Assembly: GCF_029962835.1 (NCBI RefSeq)
Contig: NC_080586.1
Coordinates: forward strand, 69,689,001 to 69,753,000
Direction of reading: 5' to 3'
Length of the DNA: 64,000 nt
Source: Magnolia sinica
Taxonomy: Eukaryota; Streptophyta; Magnoliopsida; Magnoliales; Magnoliaceae
Shown here: positions 33,743 through 45,635 of the stretch, piece after piece
How the letters are laid out: each line of letters opens with the position of its first letter
Position numbering within the stretch: position 1 is the stretch's first letter
Translations under genes and position numbers: made by a program
The notes under the pieces: model-generated
Told to the model about the DNA's origin: nothing
Database searches by the model: none
The model's input: the letters and a program-made list of their open reading frames with translations, nothing else

Positions 33743-36184
33743 AAGCTCTGTTAAGCTTACTTATGGTAAAAGGACTTCGGGCGTCTCAAGTGCTGGGAAG
33801 GGAAGAGCTCCTCTATTGTTGGCCATGGTTGTTGTAGATTTAATATGGATTAGGCTATGGTATTTCTCGAGAATGCCTTGCTCGGACAGACGGAATGGTT
33901 TTGGATTTTTTATGGTTTTTTATTTTTCTTCTTTTTCGTAGGCTAGGATGAATGCAAAATGTTGCTGTATATGCTATGTGTAAGGTCTATAATCCCTTGG
34001 ATTTTGTAATGACATGTTTTTCAAGTCAAGTTGTGACTGGTGGAATTAGAAAATTTTCAGTGGAGTCGTCATTCTATGGACACCAGATCGTAGGTAGATC
34101 ACATTCGCAGGTGCCTTTTTAGGCTTTTATGTAAGGTTACCATATCACACAGGAGCACTCACATTTTTCAACTTGCTTAGATGCATATTAGCACAATGGC
34201 TTTCATACTAGCTGTTCCTTATTGGATGCGCACGCTAGCGCACAATGGCTTTTCAGTCGTTGCTTAGTGGATGGGCATTTTCACAACGACTTTCGTGTGC
34301 AAGCGCTCATTCTGTTGCTTGTTGCTTCTCGAGGGCTGCGAGGATTCTCTCTCTTAAACAAAGTATGCTCTAGAATTCTTGTCCAAAATGAAGATGGCTA
34401 AATACAAACCGATTAGGACACCTCTTGCTCTCAAGCACGAAAACAACATCCAACCACAACCCCTAAGGAAGAACAACCACTCTCAACAATAAGTAAAAGA
34501 TTGCGATCACTCCATAAATCCCACTTCGCCAGTAGTAGGGGGACTTTCAACAACCATGATGACATGCCACTTGTGTTTCTTTCAATGGCTTAGGGTGTTG
34601 TATATTTGACTTGGGGTAGCCACTAGCCAGTTACTCAAATTTTCATAGTCAATTAGACCATGTAAAAACCTTAAGCTAGAGAATCAGAGGATTCCCAGCT
34701 TTAAAATGACTCCTGATCTGCGACCTGGGATTCTAGATAAAGGGCCACAGCAACAAAGAGGGAAGGTGTTAGGCACCCTCTCTGTCTATATAAAAGTATG
34801 GTCTCTACTCACAGGACTCAACAAAACACAAGGGATGAGGTTAGTTCTTGTGCACAAATGATACAATGTAGTGTGCAATGCAGTGTGGAGATACGATACC
34901 TACTTCAAGCAATGGAAATCCAGTTGAACTAAGCTTTTATGGGCAGGATTAGGTATCCCAACAAGCTGTAGAGCATACACTCGAGTCGACTAGATGAGCA
35001 TGAGGGTTTAGAGTGGAAATGATGATGAACAATGCTGATACAAATGTGAATGAAACTAATATAAGCTAGCTAAGTGGGTGAACGAGTTGTCACAAAGATT
35101 GATTGGAGTGAGTTGGATCATCCTTTCTAATGGCTCAGGTGGCTAAGATTTAAGCTTGGCCGCGCTGACCTAAAGCTAAGAAGGCTACCTCTCTTTCACT
35201 TTTCTTCTCTTTTTGGTGGATGGATGGGCTAGACCCACTCTCCCTTCTTCTCTTTCTTGGGTGTAACTTGGTGAATGGTGAGTGAAGGTGGAAGCGAGGT
35301 GAGATGGGGGTTTTGTAAGTGCTAAGGTGACATTTTTGTAGTTTTTAGGAAGTTTAGGAGTTAAATAAGGTTTCCAGCATTGTGATTGGTTGTTGGATTC
35401 GTGCGGCATGTGGCGCATTGTGGTTGGTTAGATCAGATGGCAAGAGGTGTAATTCATGAAAAACTAAGGGCAAAAGGGTCACTCCCATGAGGTTTGATTT
35501 TTCTCCCCTTCTTAACAAACGTGGGATAAAATATCACAAAATTCAACATGGTCGGATGTGCATGGTGCATTGCCAGACATGTGGATGGGTCCCGATTTTG
35601 GCCGAGAGCCGAGGTGAGGTCTGAGTTCCCCTCTAGTCTGTGTCCCTTTGCTTAATTATGGACCTAACACTAATGGGCCTAGGCTTGGGCTTTGACTAGG
35701 TTTAGCCTTGGGCATAGTTTTGGGCTAAGTTTGGAGAATCCCACCTGCTAATCAACCCTTGGTGGCGTGTCTACACTACTACAATCATCGTGGTGATCAA
35801 TCATACATACAACATGGAGAGTCTCACAATTCTTAAGACCAAGAATAAATACACTATTTTCCCCTTTTTGCAAATGATTGTGGCCTAGTTATTACTCATA
35901 TGAAGGTCCAGTCATACATCCTGTGGTTGGCAACATGCATTGAGGCATGAAAAGGGCTCATTAATATAATAAATGAATCAAGTTATGTATTGCCTCCTAC
36001 TTTGATATCAATTATAGGCGAAAACACCAAAAATATACCAATTTTAAAATTGGTAGGAACTATTACCTTAAATGTGTAATCATGTTTGTTTTATTTACTG
36101 CTTAAAAACACACACAAAGGTGAAGGAAAGCCTACCAAAGATGCAGATTCTCTACCACAAGAAAAGAGAACAATATAACATGAT
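33743..36184. other. Unassigned, LTR-like repetitive sequence
   Basis: No protein family is recognised. The words GGGAAGGTGTTAGGCACC (near 34764) and the preceding CTGCGACCTGGGATTCTAG look like sequence I associate with plant LTRs, and the stretch near 34070 (TCAGTGGAGTCGTCATT) is similar in character. I could not define ends or duplications. The 77-codon frame on the minus strand at 35185-35418 is a CT-rich accident. Confidence 0.3.
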
Positions 36185-36192
36185 ATCATATC

Positions 36193-36731
36193 CAGGGGTG
36201 TACATTGAGTCGAACCCAGTGAGCTGGCCTCAACTCGACTAGGCTCGACCAGCTGACCTCAGCTCGAACTCAACTCGGCTTGGTCCTCGAGCTTGACTGG
36301 CCAGCTTAACTCAGTTCAGTTAGCAGCTCAGGCCAGTTCGAGCTAAGATCGTGTCAAGTTCACCATTGCAGTATTTTCACAAACAACTGGACTGCACCTT
36401 CAAAATCTCACTGTATTTGAGACATCAACAATGGTTTTACAAGTATTTTATTAAACACCTTCTAAGCAACATAAAAATCAAGAAAAAAAAAGGTGTTGGT
36501 TTCATATACATACCTTCCTTGCCACCATCCACACTTCTTTAAGGCATTTCATCAAACACTTGGTGAGCAACATTAATATCAAAGTAACTGAGTCACCCAG
36601 CTCAAACTCATTTTCGAGCTCAAAAAATCAACCCAACTCGGCTCGAACTCAGCATCAAACTGAGTCAAATAGAGCTTTTTCGAGTCAGTTGAGTGAGCTA
36701 ACTGAGCTAGCTCAATTCGTGTACACCTCCA
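36193..36731 (+). mobile_element. hAT-type non-autonomous element with perfect 8-bp target duplication
   Basis: 539 bp starting CAGGGGTGTACATTGAGTCG and ending ATTCGTGTACACCTCCA, flanked on both sides by ATCATATC (36185-36192, 36732-36739). Terminal inverted repeats share GGTGTACA and continue into GAGTCGAGCTCG-rich sequence. An 8-bp duplication with such ends is the hAT signature. It lacks coding capacity. This is the cleanest copy for fixing the family's ends. Confidence 0.92.
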
Positions 36732-37814
36732 ATCATATCTCTAGATTTGGTGCACTAAGGTTGTTATTACCAAAATCTGGGTGAATAGATGTGATTAGTT
36801 ACATAGGTGAGTCTACCAATAAACCTGCAAAGACAAGATGAATAAGACAATGGGGGTGCTGATAACTATTGTGGACCCTCTAACCCCTAAGTTAGGCAGG
36901 TGGACTCGGGTTGAAAAAGGCTTGAGCTAGGATTTATTTTTTTTTGCTTACCTTCCTTCAATTACAGTAGGAGTACTTATAGAGTCCATTGGGTAGTGTC
37001 GAGATGACGTCTTGTGGGATTCATCGGATGTGCTGGAAGATCTTATCTGGATATGGATCTCCCTCCAAATATATTGTCGATCCCGCCTTAGACAGCGTGA
37101 TCTTTGGACATTGCGTGATCTTCGGATCTTATCTCTTGATCTGGGGCACGATATTCTCCAAGATCCTCACCCCGCTTTAGTGGTGGTCGACCTGCTCAGA
37201 TCAGGAAATGATTTTTGCAACTAAGCTCTGCCTTTAAGGATCATTGAGCTCTACTCGGTTCGGGGCTGATCTCTCCATCAAGAGGATCATTAACAGTGTC
37301 TTCCAAGCTCTTTGGGTCTTATGCCTTGTCAGTTTGGGACGCTCTAGCGTTCTTCTTATGGCCAGTTACGCTTTTTGCATAGTAGATCAGTTTAGTTTTT
37401 CCCACAATAGTTGCACCCCACTTCCAAGCTTGTCTTACACGTGCTTAAAAAGTAAGAGTCCAGACTGGTCTAGAAGTGTGAGAGTCAAAATTTGAATTTC
37501 AAGTAACCCGATCTTATTGAAATTTTAAATTGAGCCTAGGTTTGTCAATTGTTAGCTAATTAAAGAGCTAAAAAGGCGACGCCCGACGTGAAATCTAAAA
37601 TAGTTATGATAATCAGTCATGAGATATAAGGGGACATGCATTAATAGCTAGATGTCATTTAGACTTTAGATGAATCGGTATTGACAATTGTCACTTAAGT
37701 TGTCATGTGTTTGTTGGGGCAACCTTGCATTGCCACACGGAAGGGCATGGTAACCGAAGCATTACCTCATGCCCACGTAGCACCGCGTAGGAATAAATGT
37801 GTTGCCAAGGGGAT

Positions 37815-40215
37815 TTTATAAATAATATCATCCCCTTCATTCCCTCGTTCATCAGTTTTGCGAAGCCCGAGCTCTTCCAACCTACGTCTAGCCTCTACTT
37901 CAGTTCGAGAGTTCTCTCCTTTGGTCTTTGCCAATTCAAGGTCCTCATGCTGGAGATTTTTTCGATACGCTTAGAGTCTATCTCTTTCTTTCCCTCTATT
38001 TTTTATGTCTTCCGATGGGGATTCTAGGGCTGCCAATATCTCCAGTGCTTTTCATGAAGAGTCAATGGGTAGTAGCTCGGATTCTCAGTCTACTCTGTCT
38101 TCATGGTCCGGGTCCCAGGAGCCCACCCCTTCTCATAGGGCAGAACCACCATCAAAGGTGGAGCCACGAATAGGGGAGGCCTCATCACGACAACCAGAGG
38201 CGACCTCCTCATCTTCTAGGGATATGGCCCATACGGCCAATATTTTTATATCTAGGCTAAAGATGACCAACCAACAGGCCCTTAGGTCAAAATATGTGAT
38301 TCCCAGCTCAATGGGGCTTAGGCTTCCTTAGTTTAGAGAGCAACTCGGCTAACCTCTCGCAAGGGAGGTTACCATACACCTGATCTTTTTTGCTTGCAGT
38401 CTTCGCTTGCCTTTTCATCTAGTGGTGAAAGAAATGCTCCACCGGCTTAAGGTCACCCCGGGGCAGTTGAACCCCAATGTGTGGCGAGCTATCTTTGGTT
38501 GTTGCATTCTCTGGCAATAGATCAGCAACTCCAAGCTCATCATAAATGAGCTCTTCTTCCTGTACTAGGCCACCAAGAGTAGCCATGACTCTCGAGGCTG
38601 GTATTATTTTTCTTCATTGTCGAGCAAGGCCAGGCCATTATCACCAATAACCCGTCCTCTAACAAAGGCTGGAAGGACAAGTAGTTTTTTATTACTGGAG
38701 AATAGGAGGCCCTTGCAGAAGAGACAGAGAGATTATATGCTCAAGTTCCTACATCCTTTAGCCTCCCAAGTCGGAGCACATGCCTAGCTGGTGTATATGG
38801 TTTTTTTACTTTTTCTTGCTCATTCCGTGTGGGCATCTAAACTTTTCTTCTCTTTTTGTAGCCTTTCCCAAGTCTCAACCTAGCCTCTCCGTCTCTCTCC
38901 TGTGTCAGATTAAGATTGTCAGAGAGCAACCAGCGGCTCAACGAGACTATAGGAGGTTAGTCATGCCACAGCTCCTGTGGCAGTTTAGCCTCACTCTAGT
39001 AGCTCCAGGGGAGAATTTCTTCCACCTTTGCCCATACTTGGTCGATAGTCATATATATAGGTTTTTATACTGACTTTTCTCTATTGATTTTATAACGATG
39101 TCAAAACGCCCTCCATCTCAAAAGAGGAATCTCCAATCTAGGGACAAACTAGAGAGGTTGAAGAGCGTGGGGAGGAGGACAACCCCATCAACTTCTCTCA
39201 CCACCCCACCCAAGCTGTTTCCCCTACCACCATCCCTCAAGTGAGCGAGGCCCAGCTGACATCAACTCTATTATGGTCCTAGCTGAGCCCGAGAGTGGAG
39301 CTACTGATGCTTGACCCCTAAAGTGGTCAACCTTCATGCACCCTCATCAAGGTCTGAGGGGGCTCGAGCCGAGGAGGCCTCAGGTATTGTTGGTGCATCT
39401 GAGTGCCAGGAGTCAACCACCGAGGTGGCTTTCATAAGGGGGCCATCCTCTTCCTCTCATTTGATCCTCAAGAACTTGGTTGTACTCCTAAGCTAGGGAC
39501 AAGACCATATGCTTAAGAAGGAGGTGAATTCTTTGTTGTCTTTGCATCCGGAGCAGCTATTTTCAACGGTGGCAACCTCGGCCATCAAGTTGTGTTAGTA
39601 GTCTATAACTTTTTTATTTTATCATTCTTTTTCCCTTTGGTAGACTGACCTTGGTCCTTTTCACATTACAGGAGGCTGTTGGGGTCATTGCTCAATGCCA
39701 ATTTACCCTAGACCTGATGGCTAGGTTCAACGAAGCCAAGTGCCTGTTGAACACCACTCACATCAACCTTAAGGCAAAGGCCCAAGAGATTACATCGGTT
39801 GTGTCTGACCTGGGAGAGCTTCAAGGTGTTATCCATGCATCTGTGGGAGCAAGGGAAGCTTCCCTCGCTTAGCTAATGGAGGAGCATCAGTGTTGTGTTG
39901 CACTGCTAGCCAGGGGGGCCAAGTTGGAGGCTGAGGTGGAGAGAGTGAAGACATTGGCAACTGAGGTCAAGGCTAGCATCCCAGTCAAGAAGGTGAATAG
40001 CGGTGAAAGCATACAAAGCCTCTACAGCTCATCAAGCGGAGTTGGAGGAGGTCTTCAATGCCGACTTCACTAACTGCTAGAAGGAAGTTCAAGGCCATTT
40101 CCCAGGGCTCAGCTTAACATGGCTGGATGAGGAAGTGAGTTCTGGGGAGACTGTTGTTGCTACTGCCGATGTTGTTCCCATCCCTGAGCCTGAGAGTCCT
40201 CCACCAGCTTAAACG
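37815..40215 (+). mobile_element. Antisense ORF region of Tat element 2 (putative gypsy-type transposon domain)
   Basis: A TATA box (TTTATAAATA, 37815-37824) precedes an ATG at 38005 (MSSDGDSRAANISS). Downstream, near 38360-38520, lies a segment with LRLPFHLVVKEMLHRLKVTP and NPNVWRAIFGCCILW that resembles the plant putative gypsy-type transposon domain (Pfam Transposase_28). Coiled-coil-like pieces (near 39700 and 39900) and an acidic C-terminal part ending about 40212 follow. Known Tat/Retand elements carry such an extra ORF in antisense between pol and the 3-prime LTR, often with introns. Broken fossil. Confidence 0.65.
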
Positions 40216-40959
40216 TTATATGTATTTTTTCCATTTTTTAAAAAAGATTTTAAAAAAGATAGCTCCGTAAATTTTTCATCAAATTTAATGCAAAAGGAAT
40301 TTTTGCTCATAACTTTTTTCTTATTCATGTTTGGGATGTTGTGTTGCTTACTGCCTTATTGGCTTCCCTACTTACTCTTGAGCTTGATCCATCCAAGCTT
40401 GGGAGTGGGGTAGTAAAAATGATTAAGGATTGGGTCTTTTAGTAGTCTCCTCGGGAACGTTCCATCCTGAGCACTTGTGCTGACATAGAGTGTTTACACC
40501 CGGGTTGTGCCCCTTAGGTTGGTTACCTTATTAGGGTAATGAGCTTAGTCAGAGGGTGCCTTACTTAGCCTCCCCCTAGTCTCGGCCACTTTTTGGCCAC
40601 CAGGCTTTATGTAGTCGGAAGGGTACCTGCTTGGGTTTAGTTCCTTCTTGAGCTCTTTATCCATTGCGTCAGTCACTTAGGGATGGTATATTCTTAATGT
40701 AAGGGAAACATGTTTTTCTTCTTCTTTATTTATAAAGGAGGTTACAAGTAGTAGACAGTTGAGGAGTATCGTCGACCATGTGCGCCTGATGTCCCTATAC
40801 AACTCCTCGGGTCAGTTGCTACTGATAGTAGAATTTCAAAAGTTCAGTATTTCATGGATGAGGCAGGGTCCGCCCCTACATGTCCTCCAACCAGAATGTC
40901 CCTGGTCGGTCTATTTCGATGACCTTGTAGGGTCCTTCCTAGCTCAGTCCCAAGGATCA

Positions 40960-42173
40960 TGAACCGGACTCCTTAGTACTAAGGAAAACTTCTCGAAGTA
41001 CCAAATCTCCTACCCTGAATCTTCATTACTTAACCCTTGAATTGTAATACCGAGGAGCTCTCCATTGGTAGGCGATGACTCTTATTTGTGCAGTCCCTAA
41101 GTTCCTTAAGCAAGTCGAGACTCAGTAATAGTTACACGTCGTTCTCCTCTAGTGAAAATAGTTCAGTTCGTCCTGATGGGATCCCAATTTTCACTGGGAC
41201 CACTACATCTACGACGAAGACTAGAGAAAGGAGTCTCTCCGATAGTTGAACGAGTAGTGGTCTGATATGCCATAAAACATGTGGCAGATCATCCAACCAA
41301 GCCCCTTTAAATCTCTCGAACTTGGTTTTAATGTGGCCTTTGACAATCTTATTAATTGCCTCCACCTAGCCGTTAGTTTGGGGGTACCAAGGTGAGGTAA
41401 AAGCATTACGAATATCGAGTTTTTCGCACAATCCTCGAAACCTGGAATTGTCAAATTGCATACCATTATCAATAATGATAGTGTGGGGATGTCGAATGTG
41501 CAAATAAATACTTTTCTCGATGAAGTCGATCATCTTCTTCTCGGTGATTCGAGCTAAAGGCTTAGCCTCAGCCTACTTGGTGAAGTAGTTGATGGTAACA
41601 ATAGCGAACTTGGTATGTCCCTTACCGATCAGTAAGGGTCCAATGATGTCGACTCCCCACTGTGTAAAGGACTAAGGTCCACTCATCGAGGTCATCTACT
41701 CGAGTGGTTTTCATGGCATTGATGCGAAGTGCTGACACTTGTCACATTTCCTTGCAAACCACCTAGCATCCTCATGCATTGTGGGCCAGTTATAACCTAC
41801 TCTGATTACTTTATGTACCATGGCTTTCCCGCTTGAGTGATTTTCGCAGATGCCTTCATGGATTTTTCTCAAAATGTATTCAATTTCATTTGGTTGTAGG
41901 CACCTTAGGTAGACCAATCAAAACCCCTTATTGTATAGGACATCTCCCAATATTGTGTACCAAGCAGATCGATACCTGATCTTCTGAGCTCCGACCTGTC
42001 CTCAGGTAGCTCACCCTGTCGTAGGTAACGTATGATAGGATCTATCCAATTCAGTATGTGATCAATTGGGAGAGCTTCTTTCTGATCAAGTTGACTAATG
42101 CTCGGCTCAGGCAGGAATTTGATTGGGACGGTCCTGGTGAGGTCAGTGTTGATGGTTGACGCTAGCATTAAAT
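40960..42173 (-). mobile_element. Integrase region of Tat element 2
   Basis: Minus strand: an HHCC-type segment with YILRKIHEGICENHSSGKA and ARKCDKCQHFA (41711-41917), and a core segment with NKIVKGHIKTKFERFKGAW and LPHVLWHIRP (41132-41365). These are typical Gypsy integrase parts. Broken fossil. Confidence 0.8.
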
Positions 42174-43700
42174 AACTGCAAAGAAAGTGTTGCGCTACCT
42201 GCAAAGAACAAAGGACTTCAAACTCACATATAGAATATCTGATCCTTTAGAGGTGGTTAGATACTCAAACGCAGATTATGTTGGCTATGTTAATACAAAG
42301 AAGTCAACCTCTGGCTACATCTTAATGATAGTTGGTGGGGTTGTATCTTAGAAAAGTGTAAAACAGTCAACCACAGCTTCATCCACTATGAAAATTGAAT
42401 TCATTACTTTTCATGAAGCATTTAATCAGGCATTATGATTACAATATTTCTTCCCAAGTTTGTAGATACTGGAGCATATCCCAAAACCATGGAAAATATT
42501 TTACGATAATTCAGTCGATTTCCTTTTCTAGTAACAATAAGCATTCATCAAGGTGAGGCATATCGACATCAAATATCTTTTTGTAAAGAAAATAGTTCAG
42601 AATCATCAAGTGTCTGTGGACTTCAATGGCACTAAGAAAATGATTACAGATTCGCTCACTAAAGAGCTCCCTATTACGTCATTTTACGAGTATGTAACAT
42701 CCATATGATTCATTAATCCTAAATATGCTTTCAGTTAGTGGGAGTTGAGCATGTTTTATTTTCATAAACAATGAAGAGATCTCATTTAATAAAGTTTTGA
42801 TGATTTTGATATAAAGTTTATTTATGCTTCTCTCTAAGTATGCACAAACTGTTTTGAGTAAGTAGAACTACAGTCGTGTCTCGTTGAAGACATTTGAAAG
42901 CTTCAAGACCTCTTAAGGATAGGCACATATCATCACACTACATGTGTAAACTTTATACCACACTTTCTACTTCCCAATCTATGTCGTTAAGACTAATAGT
43001 ATCTGTGACTGCTCTTATTCTTACTTTGCTTAGATTAAATGGTGTGATGGTTACCGTGATCCGATACTAGTGGTCTTAATGTACCAAATTGCAATAGCAT
43101 TGAACGTATTATCCAACAATTATATTAGTTAACTAATTGAATATTTTTTAAAATTAAAACATATTTTCAAAATTATTTTCATAGATTAATCATTGACATT
43201 AATCAATATAGCCCAAGTGGGAGAGTGTAAGAATTCTATAAGGTGGGCCTTATTGATCAACAGTCTAGATTGTCCCAAGTGTTGGAAAGTGTAATCGGGT
43301 GTACCAGTGGACCCCACTAAGTAGCGATGCATCTAAAAAATCATGTAAGGGATGGTCTGTTACAACTGTGATTCACACATGGTGATATAATTGAACTGGG
43401 ATTACCAAATTCATGTGGAGCCATAGGGAGAGGAGCTTCGATGGGTTTCAAACTTCTCTACCCTCTATAACTATAAAACAAAGATGCATCCTCAATCCAA
43501 CACATACAAAGAAGCTAAAATGCCGATCCCAGGGCTTCTCTAAGGGCATAAGGAGAGGAAGACTATAGCATCAAGCCTACAACGATAGCGTCTCAATAAG
43601 GTATGATATCTACTTCATCTCATCTCCATATCTAATGCATAGCACGGTCCTTGCAATTCCGCATATAGATTACACAACTGACATCAAAAATCGAGCTAAT
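42174..43700 (+). mobile_element. Ty1/Copia remnant: RNase H end, polypurine tract and LTR
   Basis: The plus strand from 42176 reads Copia RNase H words (KKVLRYLQRTKDFKLTYR, KKSTSGYILMIVGG, KKMITDSLTKELP). A purine tract AAGTGGGAGAG (43214-43224) then sits directly before TGTAAGAATTC at 43226, the likely 3-prime LTR start. The LTR right end was not found; about 43700 is a guess. Everything upstream of RNase H is missing. Broken fossil; lineage not assigned. Confidence 0.75.
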
Positions 43701-43904
43701 GTGCAATCAATTGGATCTTCATAATGAGATTAACATTTTGCACGGCTATCTCCTACGTGCATGAAATATGATCCCACATAACATGTCTGTATCATGAGCT
43801 GCCCAAAGAAAGTTACACAATAGTATCTGGGTCTTTTAATTGTGAAAGTGGGCCCATGGTTTAGTGGTCCCAAAGAGGCCAATTACAAATGCTACTAGTG
43901 TGGG

Positions 43905-44380
43905 TAGAGCTATACATGAACCATGTTAGCTTGGTTAACTCGCTCGGCTCAGCTTGGAAAAGCTCGATTCTACTCGGCTTGAAAGTGAATTTGAGTCGAG
44001 TCGAGATGATTTTTTGAACTTGAAAAAATTTTGAGTTGAGTCTGAGTTAGACCGAACTTGACTCAATTCGGCTTGGAACTTGACTTGAACTTAACTTAGT
44101 TCGAACCATTTCTACTCAAATCGGGTTCACTTAATATAAACATTTTGTATATATTCATATATTTAAATAAATTTTATATATATATAACACTAAAACCTAA
44201 ACTCGAACTCAGCTCATAGGCTCGAACTCGAACTTGGCTCGAGCTCGGCTTAAGTAGACGTGAGATATTGATCGAGTCTAGCTGAGCCGAGCCGAGCTAA
44301 GTTCAAGCTGGGGTAGCCTGCTGGCCGAGCTGAGATGAGGTGGGCCAAGCTTAACTCGGTTCAACTCCAGTATGGCTCTA
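43905..44380 (-). mobile_element. hAT-type non-autonomous element, short-core variant
   Basis: 476 bp, TAGAGCTATACATGAACC to GGTTCAACTCCAGTATGGCT plus CTA, flanked by the perfect 8-bp duplication AGTGTGGG (43897-43904, 44381-44388). The two GAGCTCGG-rich arms are family-like, but the middle is a different AT-rich core (ATTTTGTATATATTCATAT) without the CATCAAACAC words of other copies. Confidence 0.9.
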
Positions 44381-44606
44381 AGTGTGGGAACCATTGATAT
44401 GATGGGTCTACTGGAAGAATCCACTCTATGAAATCTCTCAAATTAGAAGATCACCGTGACTAGATTATGTATGTTGAATGTGAGGCATTGCTGTTGGTCC
44501 TTCTTAACCGTCTACTCGTTGGGACGGAGTCAAGGATTGGGACTCTTCCAATCTGATGTGTTTTTGGTCAATGGGCCAACCACAGCTGGGCTCATAATAC
44601 CTAAAT

Positions 44607-45209
44607 TGTTGATGCAAAAATATGGTTCACCCTTCACCAAGCTCCGAGCACTTGAGCCTAGCCTTTTGTGCCTGCATAAGAGAAGGACAAAGGAGACCCT
44701 GGCTAGAGCAGGGGACCCTCTGATGCCAAAGTTAGGCTAGGAATCTGGGTTTAAGTAGTGTAGTTGGGGTTTAGGGTGTGAGTTGTTCCTGACTATCGGA
44801 TGGTCTGGGTCCGTTAATCTCGGCTCGATTCACTCAATTAGGAGGCTCTTCAGATCGTGGAGATATTGTGCATAATCCAGGGATCATGTAGCGTATCAAT
44901 GGGCGAAGTTGGCGGGCACGTCCACTTAAGGCAGTTTCTTAGTTTAGCATCTGAGATGTTCCGCCGTAGTCTCGGCTCGGGACATTCTTCTCCGGATGAC
45001 GATGAAGATGAGGACAAGGACAATCCCCTAGCTCGGATGTCCTTCTTTGCGTAAGTATGAGCCCTAGGCTCAGAGGTTGTTCCCTCGGCTTAGGTGCTTT
45101 GATGTTACTCTCTTCATCAGTGTTCATTATTTCGGGTGATCTTTCACCCGATCGGACTACAAAGACGCAGGTCCTCGGAACTATAACAAGCTCGGATCTT
45201 CCCATAACA
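44607..45209 (-). repeat. Tat element 1, 3-prime LTR (left)
   Basis: 603 bp, TGTTGATGCAAAAATATGG to ATCTTCCCATAACA. The adjoining GAAGCCCCCTAC reads on the minus strand as the polypurine tract GTAGGGGGCTTC directly before the LTR start TGTTATGGG, which fixes this as the 3-prime LTR. Confidence 0.9.
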
Positions 45210-45635
45210 GAAGCCCCCTACTCTTCGAGGTCGGCTACGGACTCGGAGAGTAAGCACACGGAAGATCAACCGCCTCATCTGCTGAACCTTCTGTGCATGC
45301 CGATATTCTTATGATTCTGGAATTTTAAAGTGTTGTACCCTCAGGGTTTCCTGCTTATGGGCTAACATTCAGAGGACGCGTGGTGACGGTTGGGATTTCG
45401 AATCGTCGTTTAGCTTATGGCTAATCGCCACGTATACCCTGGGAGACATTTGAGTGACGCTCCCTCTGCTCGAGCGCCGTTTCTGCTACCTGCAGCTCAT
45501 CGTTCGATGTCAGGCGCACGGGGCTAGGTAGAGGTTAAACCAGTGACCTGTAGCCACGTGTGCTCGTGAAGTCGGCTTGCGACGGTTCAGCGGCAGCCAT
45601 CATGCTTACCATTAATGCAAAGATTCTCTTCGTGC

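Larger units (their letters stand above)
36762..42173 (-). mobile_element. Tat-type Ty3/Gypsy element, second copy, incomplete
   Basis: The left end TGTTATTACCAAAATCTGGG is homologous to the LTR start TGTTGACGCAAAAATCTGG of the 44607-55103 element. Next come a plus-strand antisense ORF region (37815-40215) and then minus-strand integrase sequence (about 40960-42173). The order and orientation match the better copy. Gag, RT and the 5-prime LTR are not present: at 42173 the sequence passes into a Copia remnant. The LTR right edge lies near 37450-37500 but is not fixed. Broken, with ten or more breaks. Confidence 0.75.

Noticed and set aside
35185-35418. 77-codon minus-strand frame
   Set aside because: It has a low-complexity CT-rich origin with no domain or homolog that I recognise.
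37815-40215. Host coding gene with introns
   Set aside because: The position, orientation and domain match the antisense ORF of Tat-type retroelements, and a homologous copy sits in the same place in the element at 44607-55103.
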